Source: Guadua angustifolia
Taxonomy: Eukaryota; Streptophyta; Magnoliopsida; Poales; Poaceae
Direction: 5' to 3'
DNA length: 64,000 nt
Assembly: GCA_036346375.1 (NCBI GenBank)
Contig: JAYEVE010000238.1
Coordinates: forward strand, 106,052-170,051
Within the stretch, counting starts at the first letter, position 1, and each line of letters starts with the position of its first letter. Position numbers and translations under genes: made by a program. This document shows positions 23,701 through 34,807 of this stretch, piece after piece. The notes below the pieces were generated by a model that was not told the origin of the DNA, searched no databases, and saw nothing but the letters and a program-made list of their open reading frames with translations.

Positions 23701-24812
23701 GTCACGGTACTCCATCCATCACAGACATCAGTTTAACAAACCCTCTCAATCTTCTTGAGAGCCTAAGCATCCGCGGAAAGTCTAGTGGGTGGCTTCTTCC
23801 ATTGCTGCTCAAATGCTGTGATCAACTTGCCAAGGTAACTCTATATAATACCTCTCTGAACCAGTATGATTTGAAAGACCTTGGCGAGCTGCCCAAGTTG
23901 CGCTGTGTCAGGCTCCAGCATGAGTCATACACCGAGAGCAATCTTACCTTCAAAAAGAAAGAGTTCCTGAAACTCAAGTACCTTCTTATCGAGGGCTCCA
24001 ACTTGACCGACATCATCTTTGAAGGCGACGCGGCTTCTGAACTCGAGAAGATAGACTTGTCCTCAACCGAGATGAACAACATCAGGTTTGGAAATAAAGC
24101 AGCTCCTAAGCTCAGGAAGATCGTCTTGTCCAACATCAAGATCACTAGCATTAAATTTGGAGATGGAGCAGCTCGTAAGCTCGAGGAGATCGTCTTGTCC
24201 GACACCGCCATCACTAGCATCACCTTTGAAGAAACTCCTAATTACCTTAGGAAGATCATCTCGTCCTTCACCAACACGGAGTTCCTCTGTACAATTAATA
24301 ACCTTCCAGGATTGAAGGAGGTTGAGTTCAACGGCAGCGGCATCACAAGTGCATCTCTTGATTCATTAGTTACCAATGCCAATCGACTTGCCCAGGTGAT
24401 TCTTCGTGAAACCTTGCTGAAGCAATGTGATCTACACATCCTCGCCAAGCTACCAAACATGCGCTGCCTCATGCTCCTGGAGACATCCTGTGACGGAAAT
24501 CAGCTTATCTTCAACGAAGATGAGTTCCCAAAGCTCAACCTTCTTATTGTCGATTGCTCTGATGTCACCAACATGAGTTTCACCGATGGAGCAGCTCCTA
24601 ATCTCGAGAAGATTGTATGGTCCTTCACCAAGATCGAGTCCCTCTCTGGAATCGACTACCTTCCAAAATTGAAGGAGCTAGAGTTTAACGGTGATCTTGT
24701 CCCTTATCAGGTCAGAGAAGATATTGAAGAACATCATAACTCATATTCAGGTTACCTTGTTTTCAAACATAACAAACCAAATAATAAAGACAAAGCAAAA
24801 GGAAGTGCATAA
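20796..24812 (+). CDS. NLR1: atypical Rx-N/NB-ARC/LRR immune receptor without a P-loop
   Basis: Intracellular immune receptor of the grass CC-NLR class, 1338 codons in one exon, intact. The ATG is fixed by identity with the NLR2 start context (GTCAGCGATGGCTGAGCTC). Residues 1-145 form an Rx-N coiled-coil domain with a weak EDVID-like motif (LAYACSNCID, 71-80). The expected P-loop site, about 219-240, reads VIAAPDEDDGADVASEALA and lacks GxxxxGKT/S. RNBS-A-like sequence follows (247-270). Residues 275-515 are a charged, helix-prone insert with repeats, including a doubled QQDLLGEQEPQR. Kinase-2 is TLIVLDGLDDVDTW (521-534), RNBS-B GSAVIVITK (549-557), RNBS-D CMLYLAIFPRGYKIKRSSL (675-693), and the MHD site IVHDIVHEF (743-751). 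GLPL is not recognisable. LRRs fill about 800-1320, including four adjacent ~23-residue units at 1068-1160. Without Walker A, canonical ATP switching is unlikely; a sensor or partner role is inference. Confidence 0.93.
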   Translation: MAELASGAVHSLLDVIRNESQLLGGVGNDVQFIKEEMESMNSFLQHLARTTPPGGEHDEQVRTWMKQVRELAYACSNCIDIYLQRGDPVAVRATRGHLGYLWRVIPWYLKKLYAQHRAAIQLRELKDRARDVGERRLRYGVEIPTKTSPPRIPGATSPSQTQAEGRRDEDVIPDDEATRGQAFPEPRLLEECTQQLVRWLRHTKDHAGRLIDAKDRFPTFVIAAPDEDDGADVASEALANPLVAEKFELMSWITPKYRAQVLDILGHIQQDLLGEQEPQRQDPQQDLLGEQEPQRHDHQLECEADRKIEDITKNIEEYLGAAKRSCTTVPLEPLDILHDILEEQLLEDPVDARDKSVKAYQMDKTVIETAEKLKAYLERGKEKSWIGLDHSEYEGILQELLADLKEDRPVKGATDKSDDDQITNNIKDIMKKMKEDILRELKPHEDKSVKEATDDKFRKNQTTENIKEAAQKIVVRKDQILDEKIREITRKIRRTLENIKEHLLIKEDVEKIKGHLKAKTTLIVLDGLDDVDTWGKIKKALNMSDCKTGSAVIVITKNRTKEAKKFCNPALSPILYSLVGFYNNKVLSITSQRKKEQDYSADIYRDILKKCEPHEFCMKIFARALYVNPNRSKQELDKLLETLDSTEQPGREWDTNARKMLKFSYSNLPREYKTCMLYLAIFPRGYKIKRSSLVGRWVVEGLVTKEDWPSSARQAERCFDALIDRCFVYPGDIGTAGKVKSCIVHDIVHEFITNKARKEHFVETRLSHHHARHFSVLSEVRIRSSDTIETFFPDLRESPQLPLVKVLDLEGCERYKMKQHYLKIICNKMLLLKYLSLRNVPIIKLPREINNLHQLEVLDIRQTGVKASTTEDLMLLKLKRLLAGCNTKESFNAVKLPRGIQKMTNMEVLSHVEASGGLKYIGKLWQLRKLGVVIHDKEDHLKKLVTAISDLSESLQSLSISMKPLQDSSHGTPSITDISLTNPLNLLESLSIRGKSSGWLLPLLLKCCDQLAKVTLYNTSLNQYDLKDLGELPKLRCVRLQHESYTESNLTFKKKEFLKLKYLLIEGSNLTDIIFEGDAASELEKIDLSSTEMNNIRFGNKAAPKLRKIVLSNIKITSIKFGDGAARKLEEIVLSDTAITSITFEETPNYLRKIISSFTNTEFLCTINNLPGLKEVEFNGSGITSASLDSLVTNANRLAQVILRETLLKQCDLHILAKLPNMRCLMLLETSCDGNQLIFNEDEFPKLNLLIVDCSDVTNMSFTDGAAPNLEKIVWSFTKIESLSGIDYLPKLKELEFNGDLVPYQVREDIEEHHNSYSGYLVFKHNKPNNKDKAKGSA

Positions 24813-25373
24813 GAAGCAGATTGGAAGAAGAAGGATCGACGTTGAAGGAAAGCTTCTCCTTCCATCCATCCATCATCGATTGAATCCTACGATTGTCTAG
24901 GTGTGCTTGTGTGGTTTGTCATCCATTCTACTTGCGTGTTTGTTTCAGCTGTGTGTGCGTATATGTTTTGCATGTGTGTTTCGAAACTCATGAGTGTGAC
25001 TGAGAGCATAACGGTTGTGCTCAGGGATTTGGATTTGTGTGGCTTTCCCCCTGGACCATCGTGCATGCATGGTCTCTTCTTGTAATAAGTGCGACGAAAC
25101 GATGCTTGTGCGCACATTTCACTTGCTAATTAATGTACTGTTGTGTGCTATATTTTTACATGCTTTTGATTGGGGTGCAGCAACAAGTGCTATACCAGTT
25201 ACTAGTATTTCCTGTGGCTTAATTGATAGCTGATGGTTGCAGTTCATGGCTAGGTGTATGCGGCTTGGTGCAAACTTTCCTGCAGACGAAAAGTTTCTAG
25301 GACGTTGAAGCGGAATGCGTGAAGCCTTGCATATATATTGTTTCACCATGTAAGTTGAGTACTATGAAACATG
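24813..25373 (+). other. NLR1 3' region (probable 3' UTR and downstream)
   Basis: The sequence is strongly conserved with the NLR2 downstream region (53077-53690), including a TG-rich stretch and the TGTAATAAGTGCGACGAAACG block, which suggests transcribed 3' UTR. Unit A has a single copy of the block that is doubled in unit B. No coding frame is credible. Confidence 0.55.
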
Positions 25374-25381
25374 CATGTCCG

Positions 25382-26370
25382 TAGTGGCGGAGCTGTCGGG
25401 GGGGGCGTGATGGGGCCTGCCCCCCGCGTTCAGCTCATGCGCAACTCGGTTTGCCAAGGCCCAAGTTGCGAAGAGTCAGAAGGCCAAACGAACACCAACG
25501 TCTTGTCTTCTCCATGCGTAACTCCACCTCCGCAGGGCGAAGAAAGGGGACGGTCAGGCGCGACAAGGGGGCACTCCGGTGTTGCTGGCCGAGATTGCGC
25601 TGCTCGGGTAGAATGATTCGGGCGTGATGAATGGGCAGTACGAGTGGGCGAGCAATAAGGCTAGGAGTTCTCTAGACGCTATTGAACATTCTGAAAAGGT
25701 GTCCTCTCTGCAGCATTGCAGTTTTCTGTTCAACTCATTTGATGAACTAGTACTAGTAAAGTAGTAATGCACTGAGATTTCTATTTTGTGCTCCCATGTG
25801 TGATCAGGTAGGTGAGGTTAGGGATGAATACTCTGCAAAGTGTCGAAGAGTTTTCGCCCATGCTCATGAGTACAACATCAACTCTATTTCCAACAACTAT
25901 AGTTTGATCCGACGCGGTTAACTTGTTCATTCTCTGTCTAATTCTGAACTTGGAAAAGTGACGTCCAAATCCGATCACGACGTGACTCCACGCGAGCATG
26001 ACGGCACCGCTGACAAGGTATTATTAATTATTATATGTTTTCTGTTGTACTAATCTATAATAGGTATTAGGTAATCTATTAATTATCAATGATCAGGGCA
26101 TCAAGCTACATCGATTTAATGTCTATAATTTTGATTTTTAGATGAAGAGATAGACATGGAAGATATTCTACAGCATTTTCAGAACATAAGAACTCGCAAA
26201 TATCAACTATCGTCTCTTGTGAAATAATAAGTGCTATGTTTCCTACATCCTTGTAAGTTACAAGCATTGCATATTGTACTTACTATATATTAAACTTTGA
26301 ATATCAATCATTAGTAGAGGTTCACTTCATTCTTAGACCCCTCCTTTAGAATTTTCTGGCTCCGCCACTG
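25382..26370 (+). mobile_element. hAT element, internally deleted (989 bp), TSD CATGTCCG
   Basis: The ends are TAGTGGCGGAGC and, inverted, CAGTGGCGGAGCCAG. A perfect 8-bp duplication CATGTCCG flanks it (25374-25381 and 26371-26378), as expected for hAT. Unit B has the empty site at about 53690. The last coding remnant, at 26140-26228, encodes a tail like DMEDILQHFQNIRTRKYQL followed by a stop, the same C-terminus as the hAT remnant at 35290-35363. The catalytic region is gone. Confidence 0.92.
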
Positions 26371-26718
26371 CATGTCCGGATAAGCATATATTATCCATTC
26401 GAGAGTTTTTTTTCATCTTTAAAAGATATCATCAAATAACTTTTAAACTCTTAGTATCTTTTAAACTGTTGGTGCCTCGATTCCTGTGCTATGATTCATG
26501 TGTCTCGAGATTTTGCTCGGCTGGATATCACTACAGTCGTTCGGTAAGTCCACACCGCTTAGGCCTAAATGGGCTAATAACAGAACATTATTAGGCTTAC
26601 TAGGTGCGTGTCCGTACGTTTCAACGAAAAATCAAATATCATGCGTTTTTTTTTTTTTTTGCTTTACACGGGAGTTTATGATAGAAAAACTTTAGGCTAA
26701 TATTGTTGGTAGAACCTA

Positions 26719-29700
26719 TGTAACATCCCAAAATTTGGGTTTACAAAAAATATATTTAAATTAGTTTTTCAAAAATTTTACATCAATCTTATTTGATTAA
26801 AGAAGCTTAATTTAGAATTTTCTAAATCTAAAACAATTTAATGTGCCTTCATGTGCATCAAGTAATTTAAAATTTAGTTTTTACAGTGTTCTTTGTATCT
26901 CAGGGAATTTCTCAAATTTGAGATTTGCTAAAAACTAATTTAAAATAATTAATTTAAACATTTGGATGTTAATTGGATTTTTATTGGATTTTTAATTTGA
27001 ATTATTTATTGTTCGAGTAATTCTATATCCAAATTCCAATTCAAACCTTTCCTTTGAAATTCCATTCAAATTCAAAATTTGGATTTTCCTCGGTGTTCGA
27101 ATTAACCAGCATCCATATCCTTCCGAAACAAAAGTTCAATCCTTTACCATCCGCAAAGTCAAAATTTCAATTCCGGTCCTTATTCGAAATTTCACCCTAG
27201 TTCTAAAATACTCCAAAAATCTTAAAATTCATAGAATTAGGTTTCAAATATTTTATAAATATTTTGGAAATTTTTCCAAGATTTATAGAATCTCTCTGGT
27301 ATTTTATCTCTCGCGCTTTCATCAAATCCATTATTTCTGTCCTGAAATAATCTAAATTCCAAAATTCATCCAAAATCAGCGAAACTAATTTTATTGGGTT
27401 CCATTCTATTAATTATGATTTTTAGGATCTTTTTCGGTATTTTTAAGTCTTGTTATCTATTTTATCTCACGCGCTTTAGAATCCGCACTGTTCATCGTCT
27501 TCAACCTCCAGCCAGCACTGTTCATGTCCAGCCCCTTTTGCAAGCCAATCTTCAAATGCTCATAACTTTTGCAATTCTCAACGAAATTGAGTGAGGTCAG
27601 TTGCAAATCGTTGACCTAGTTAAGGGCTTCAATTCTCCTATAGTTTCCCCCTCTGAAATCAAGTGAAACGGACGCTGAATCACTTCTTTGTCGTTTCTTG
27701 TTTAAGCCATAACTTTTCCGTTTCTCCTTTTCTCAACGCGTGTGACCACCCAAAATATGCATTTCAGTCTCCCCAACACGGTGCTCACCCTTGCCCTCCA
27801 TTTCCAGAACATTTGCCCTTCCAAAAATCGAAGAAACGGTCGCCGGACGTCCTCCATTGGCATCGCCGTGCCATCTTTTGATTCGGTAAGGCAAATCGAC
27901 TTCCGTTTACGTCATCTTGTGCGCATTAGTGTGTAGATCATAACCCCTCAAGAAAATCCAGGTTTCGTCAAGAATTGCTCCGGGAGTTTGCGTTCGTTCG
28001 TCGTCAATTCGAGTTTCGTTCGTCGTCGATTCCTCCCAAACCGATAATCCCCAATCAAATTCCTTCTAGATATATCCTAGTGTGGTAGTAATCTACGCCG
28101 TGCTCTCACTAGTTTTGAGGAATTCCACGTTTTAATGTGATTTCGGGCACCATGCCATTCGGACCGTTTTTGGTCGCTCCGGCCGTCGATCTCGCTGCCG
28201 CTCCGGTCATCCCCGCAGTCGGCCGACGTGCCCACGGGCTCCCCCTCACCTTGCCGCCCCATCCCCACCACTGGCCGGCCCTCATTGGCCACGTCGCCCT
28301 AATTCTGTGCACGCACGCCACATGCTCGTATAAATGCCGATTTGATCCGTTTTGCTCCAAATTCAGTTTCTCGTGACTTAGCCGCCACCCCAACCTTGTG
28401 TAGACCTCCCATGGCCACTCCCACGCATATGCCACCCCATGGACCTCACCCAAACCCTAGAAATCCATCCCTCATCCTCCGAAACGCCGTTGAACGTCGG
28501 CCTATTTTGGTATCGCGTTCCTGGTCGGCTCATCACGATTTTCGGTGATCCAACCATGTCACCTTGTGCTCTATGGTACCCTCTATCTCTCTTTCAAATT
28601 TCGTGCAATTTGGTTCATGGAATCAAAAGTTACGGCCACCCAAAAATCAAATTTTGTCGAAGGCTGTTCTCCCTAGTTTTTGCGATTTTGGCCATGAAAT
28701 GTTTTGTGTAGACTCCTGGTGATGTCCCCTACATGGTGCTCACCATAACTCAAGGTTTTGACTTCGTGATTTTGCGCAGAAAATTCTTTTCTCCGATCAG
28801 ACTGTATTCCAATGGCAGAAAACTTCGTCGCATGTTCCCCGTAGATCCAGAAGGTAAAACTCAGATCCGTTCATGTCATATTGTGCCAAATATTCCTAGA
28901 TAGCTCTCTGTAAAATTTGTTTAGGTTTCATCTATTATTTTAATAGTTATGACCGTTTGATCTATTAGCTCTAGGAGCCGTTCATCGGCAGTTTGTGATC
29001 AATTCGTTGGGTTGCTGCCAAATCCGCCTATTCTGTTGAGTTCGTCTCGTCGTGTTCTACGCAATGGACATTTCCCCTTTGTTGTTGCATCTACCGAAAT
29101 TATTTTTATTTGTCGGCCGCCGCCTTTTGCCGCCGCCGCGCATCGTCTTGTGCCGCCAACCATTTTGGTTTGACGTGGCCAGGTCATTGTGTCCAGTAGA
29201 CCATTATTCCCTATTTTTCCCATCGGAGAAGTTCAATTGATTCCCGGTTGCCGTCAAAGCCATGTTCTAGAATATACCCGTCATCTTTTCAACCTAGCCC
29301 TCTGTTATCCATTCGCATCTCAGTTAGCCATCCTTGGTAGCATTCTATCGCTACTATGTCGTTGCACCGACGGTCGCCACCTTGTTATTTCATGAGCGTC
29401 CCGTCATCGCTTCGCCTTCGCCATTAACGTTTCGCCGTTAACGTTCCATCGTTAACGTTTCGCTGTTAACGTTTCATCGTTAACAACCCGCCGTTAACGC
29501 TTTGATCTCATCACATGTGTACATGCAAGTAAAGGCCCTAGTGCGATGTCATCATCTTTTCTATCGCCCTGATGTGATCTAGCCCTATCACCTTGAGTTT
29601 AGCCCCATCTTCTTATCATCGCCGTCTTGTCATCATCGAGCCTTTTCATCGATGTATGACTGAACCCCATATCGAATCGCAGTGGATGTTGATCCCACTT

Positions 29701-31811
29701 GTCCTTGTCTTATCTTTGAAAATCTAATCTGCCATTGATTGGGAAATCATTCATGGACTTAGTTGATACACCATTGCACATATGTCAATATCTGTCCAAT
29801 CGAGTTAATTAATCTCGAAGGATATTCCCTGGAATATACTCCGTTCTTTTCTAATTATCAGTCGTAACCTTCTCGATAAATCTTCTGAAAGCCTGTTCTC
29901 TTTCATCCGATCTTTGATCGAATCTATTCAAGTTCCTAAATTCAATCCCTTTCATTCAGTACCAATCTAATCTTAATTTGGAGTTTATTTGAATTGCCTT
30001 TTGAGATTTGTTGTATTTGTGCTTCTTTGTCGTTAGACGTGTCATCCAGAAGTTACCCGAAGTAGCTGAAGGACGAGGAAGTCGAAGCATTCGATTGAAG
30101 AGCCAAAGGTTGAGGAAATCGAAGATCAATTTAAAAGAGTAAAGAGCAGTTTATAGCAAGTGCCAGGCAAGTTGTGCTTTGATCATATTGCTCCCAGTTT
30201 TACAAATTTACTTTGATTCAAATTATTGCATGCTAGTTCAAGATTAAAATGATTTAAATTAATTTGGGATTAGTTATTCAATCCAATTGCTAATATCATC
30301 TTGCCATGATTATTTGTATACCATAATTCATTTGTCACCCTAAGATGGTTGAATATTAGTTGGTTGTTATTACTTGCTAACGTGGGTTGGTTAGACCGTG
30401 TATAATTTCTTAGCCATGCCACGCAACTCATGTCTTTTGAAAATAAAAGGTTAATGCTGATTAATGGATTATGAAATGTGTTTGTGAAATGGTGTGACGT
30501 GTTGCCACACGATGATGTTGATATGTGGAACCAGTGTGGTTCTACATGGATGTTGAGTTGTTGTTGGCATTGTGTTGCACAATAATCAACTAGGGTGGTA
30601 AAATGTTTTAGACTGAGGCAAGTGGCAAGAGTGGCATTGGATATGTCGCTTTGGTATTTGGCGGTGTTGTTGGTGAATTATGTGATGGTATTGTTGGTGA
30701 ATTATTCGGGGTAGTCTTGCCTTGGTCACCCTAAGGACTTCACCTTGCGAGCCTTTGACCTAAGTTACTCGTACAACCACATGTCTGAATAGGAAGACCT
30801 AGTTTAGTAGGATTCGGATATCTCACCTTTGATACCTCGGGGTGGCAGTTACATAGGGGTAACTGTATGGGGGAGCGTACCTGTGCTGCGGCTTGGTACC
30901 CTATCCAACGGTGTTCGTCGGTCCTATACTTCGGCTCAGTGTGAGGGAAGTGATAGTGAAGGCAACCCAGAGAGGTTCCTAGGTTGAGCTAGAAGTTTCT
31001 GAAAGGCTTTGTTATGATCGCTCATTCGCATACTCTTGTATGGCGATTCATGGCTGACGTGGTGAGTTGATTGTATCTTGTGGGTAAAGTGTACAACCTC
31101 TGCAGAGTGTAAAGAACTATTCAAATAGCCGTGTTCGCAGTATTGGACATTGCTCGGGGATTACAGTCAAGGGTTAGATTTTGGTAAAAATGAGGTTGGG
31201 AATGTGGACAATGTGATATGGAAATTTGTTAAGGATGAGAAATGCTTTACTTGAGAATGATTACGAAAGTTATTATGGGTATTACTTGTTTTACTATTTT
31301 TCAATCTATTTATGGTATTCATTTGTAAATGCTGTTTTATGCAAAATAGCCAATTCAGCCATTCAATTGGAATAAGCTATGCGTATAGTTATTTAGACTT
31401 GTATTCTGTGCACGACTTGTTGAGTACGGTTGTGTACTCACCCTTGCTTTAACAAAACATCACCAATTGAGGAGAAGTCTTTATCTTCGAAGAAGGGAGA
31501 AGTTCTGCAAGAAGGCGAATATCTAGGAGTTAAACCTTGTCAAATGCCTATGGTATTTTGATGGGATTCACCGACGTTCTTCGTTCCGCTGCTGTTCGTT
31601 TTACTCTGAGTTGAAGCCATCTAGGCTTCACAATTGTAAGTTAACTTTAAGGTTGTTCATCATGTTATATTAATAGATGAATACTTTATTTATTATTCCA
31701 TTGTGTATGATTGTGATATTCATCTTTGTTAACTGTGGGCACTAGCTACTGATCCTAGGACTAGTGCTGAAAACACAGAGGGTTTCCGGATTGCGAATTC
31801 GGGTCCCGACA
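26719..31811. repeat. Solo LTR, 5.09 kb, TSD ACCTA
   Basis: It starts TGTAACATCCC and ends GGGTCCCGACA. The 5-bp duplication ACCTA is exact (26714-26718 and 31812-31816), and the unit B sequence at 54008 runs through the site uninterrupted (aacctagcacttgtgtcg). Only one copy of the sequence is present with no PBS, PPT or gag-pol, so it is a solo LTR. The length is unusually large. A layout of leader-like and polyadenylation-like stretches resembles the 38.6 kb LTR. No internal gene is credible. Confidence 0.82.
29421..29500. repeat. ~15-bp minisatellite with GTTAAC cores
   Basis: About six copies of a unit like GTTAACGTTTCGCC follow each other, each holding the palindrome GTTAAC. It lies within the 5.1 kb solo LTR. 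Confidence 0.88.
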
Positions 31812-31867
31812 ACCTATCACTTGTGTCGTTACAAAATAATCGACTAAAATCCAAATTCATGCTCCAA

Positions 31868-32646
31868 TCTTTTTATATACTAATTGGGGGTCTTTTTAGA
31901 AGCTCCTATGTTATTCAGGAAATACTAAAAATTTCCACGTTAATCTGAAAAAAAAACTCCCACATTAATCAGAAAATGCTAGAAATTCCCATGTTAATCT
32001 AAAAAAATTACTAGAAAATCTCACATTATTCTAAAAAAAGAGAAAATCTTGGTCGTCCAATCTCCTTAATTATTTTCATTCATAGCTTAGATCTATTTAT
32101 CTATTCATATGAGATATATGGTAAATCAGAGGAGTACCACATGGAAGAGAAGTTTTGATTTCCTTATATAAGTACTTGCCATCTTTAAGAAAGGAAGACA
32201 AGAAGATGTTATTGCATGCGTTACGGATTAGATCTATTTATAGAATTTCTTTTTTATATACTAATTGGAGGCCCTCCTAGAAGGCCCCGCATTAATAAAA
32301 AAAATACTAGAAAGTTTTCACGTTAATCTAAAAAAAGAAAAATTGCTAGAAAATCTCATATTATTCTTAAGAAAAAGAGAAAATCTTGATTGTCCAATCT
32401 CAATCATTTTCATCCATGGCTTAGATCTATTTATTTATTCATAAGAGATATATGGTAAATCAAAAGAATACTATATAGAAGAGAAGTTTTGCTTTCCTTA
32501 TCTACTCGTTATCCTCAAGCTCCTAATTATAAAGGAGCAATAACCTATAAATAAAAAGGAAGAGGAGAAGATATTATTGCATGCGTTATAAATTAGATCT
32601 ATTTATAGAAATTACTAGCCGTGCAGGCACACGGGTCGATGACTAG
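31868..32646 (+). mobile_element. Non-autonomous Helitron (two tandem heads, one tail)
   Basis: It starts TCTTTTTATATACTAATTGG after an A and ends with hairpin CCGTG/CACGG (32619-32634), a short spacer and CTAG before a T. The unit B empty site reads ccaA|TAATACTC, so insertion was exactly between A and T with no duplication, the Helitron signature. The 5' head recurs at 32249 (tcttttttatatactaattg), so the element is a head-to-tail dimer whose first member lacks the hairpin tail. There is no coding sequence. Confidence 0.88.
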
Positions 32647-33051
32647 TAATAATCTAGTCACTAAAGACCATCACTGTTTGCTTGCAATCTCTGAACTAAC
32701 AAATCTAACAAATCCGCGTGATAATCCCCAGCATAATTTCTGACATAACATAATCTTTCGTTCTGAATCAATGGCTTTTTGGTTAAGTTTATGTTTGGCA
32801 TTCTTGTACTCAACGTAGACCCATAATAAGAATAATAAGGATGAGAAGTCTATTGATTTGTTTTCTAATATGCATGTGCAAAAGTATCCTTTATGACCTT
32901 CATTGGCTCAAGGATGCATCAGTGAGAGCAATACAGCAATAGATATTTTCATGACCCAAATTAGAAATCCACTACAGACATGCACATGCATATTAGATAG
33001 AACGTCTGAAAATATTATATCAGTCAGAAACAATTCCCAATAAAACATTTC

Positions 33052-33526
33052 TTTAGGCTGGCAGCTAACAGATAGGCAACTTAAAAAACAGAGTATTGAA
33101 TAGATTCAATTAGAGAAAACATTCTTTACATGGCATCTTATGCTATCTGTCACAGAATCATTCTTTTTTAACAAAAAAAGGTTATCTAGCAGAGACATAA
33201 ATTCGATTAAATCAATCAGTAACATCTACGATAAATTCTTGAACACCAGAGATTCATGCACAAATCTGGTTAACTCTCAGAGGACAGTGGTTGCATAGTG
33301 ATAACCTGTATTTTGGTTTTTTTTTTAGAGAAATTTTACGGTGCATTATACTGGTAGTATATGGTGGACAGTAAAAATCTGATCTAGTCGTTGATTTGCT
33401 AAGGGTATTTCTATTACACTACTACTGTAGAAAGTATAAATAAATTCTAACTAATCTGATTGATTGAATTGAAAAGAATAAATAATTCATATTGAATTTA
33501 GTATACGGTAAAAGAGGTCTTTTTTT
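33052..33526. repeat. Duplicated block, copy 1 (with MITE-like tail)
   Basis: The block begins tctttaggctggcagctaac and recurs at 34312, 1260 bp on. Its right part (from about 33325) is an AT-rich element with inverted ends near AAATTTTACGGTGCA and TATACGGTAAAAGAG. Unit B has one copy of the left part (54670-54798) without this AT-rich insert. Confidence 0.75.
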
Positions 33527-34256
33527 ATTATCAAGGGCGCCGACGTTGCCCGTCGTCTTGCTTGTGCCGATTCACCCTAGGATGAAAACGGATATCCAAT
33601 TTCTGAACAAATTCGATATTTTTAAATAGATATATAACGATTTTGGTTTTCATTTTTAACACTTTAGCAAGCTCATTATAAAAAATAAGATTATAAAATT
33701 AGATAAAAAAATTACGCATTATTTGCTTCCCATAAATAAAAAGGTGAAAAATATCCGAATCCGTATCCGATTGATATCCTAATTTTGTTTCTATCATTTA
33801 AATAAATATATAATGAATTTGAGGTTCATTTTTATGAATTTGAATAAGCTCAACACCACAAACAAGAATATGAATTCGGATAGAAAATTCTATATCCTAT
33901 TTGTTTTCCATTGAAGAACAAAGACAAAAAAATGTTGCTAACGGGATCCGCAGATGTTCAATTTTGGCAGGCCAGCAAGGGCTTTAATTAACGGGCTAAT
34001 TAGTTTAGGCCGACCGTGTTGTTGCTCGGGCCTCAACAGGAAACGGACGGGAGTGCGTCAAAGGCAATAAGGCTCCTAGTTGTTGTTGCAGATGTAGAGC
34101 ATCCGTACGACCGTACCCATGGGATGGTATTAAAAACACATTATGGGCTCCTCTGGCTGCACTCCTGGCAGCGCGATCATAGTGGCCACAAAGAACGGTG
34201 GGCGGGTCAAGAAGTGCCCTCCGAACAAAACTAGAATCCATTCGCCTGTTTAGGGT
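33525..34256 (+). pseudogene. NLR relic R1 (NB-ARC fragment)
   Basis: The left piece (cgccgacgttgcccg, 33540) matches the start of relics R2 and R4; AT-rich DNA then intervenes until 33950. At 34071-34110 one frame reads RLLVVVADVEHPYD, a kinase-2 motif, and a second frame at 34148-34256 reads GSSGCTPGSAIIVATKN, an RNBS-B motif, ending at a stop after HSPV. A frameshift lies between them. It comes from an NLR related to, but distinct from, NLR1. There is no ORF able to make a protein. Confidence 0.7.
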
Positions 34257-34311
34257 CTATTTGATAGGAATTCAGTTTTTTTATATTCATAAATCTGATG
34301 AAGCTGAAAAT

Positions 34312-34799
34312 TCTTTAGGCTGGCAGCTAACAGATGGACAACTTAAAAAACAGAGCACTGAATAGATTCAATTAGAGAAAACATTCTTTACATGGCATCT
34401 CATGCTATCTGTCACAGAATCATTCTTTAAAAAAAAATTGTTATCTAGCAGAGACATAAATTCGATTAAATCAATCAGTAACATCTACGATAAATTCTTG
34501 AACACCAGGGATTCATGCACAAATCTGGTTAACTCTACAACAGAGGACAGTGGTTGCACAGTGATAACCTGCATTTTGGGTTTTTTTAAGAGAAATTTTA
34601 CGGTGCATTATACTGATAGTATACGGTAGGTAGTAAAAATCAGATATAGTCGTTGATTTGCTAAGGGTATTTCTACTACACTACTGCCATAGGAAGTATA
34701 AATAAATTCTAATTAATCTGATCCATTGGATCAAAAAGAATAAATAATTCATATTGAATTGAATTTAGTGTACCGTAGAAGAGCTCTTTGTTTTCATTG
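34312..34799. repeat. Duplicated block, copy 2 (with MITE-like tail)
   Basis: Second copy of the block at 33052-33526, with the same AT-rich element at 34588-34784. It is followed at once by the hAT insertion. Confidence 0.75.
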
Positions 34800-34807
34800 T
34801 TCACACC

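Noticed and set aside
28109..28711. Open frames of 79-114 codons in the 5.1 kb LTR
   Set aside because: They overlap on both strands and lie within a solo LTR; no family is recognised.
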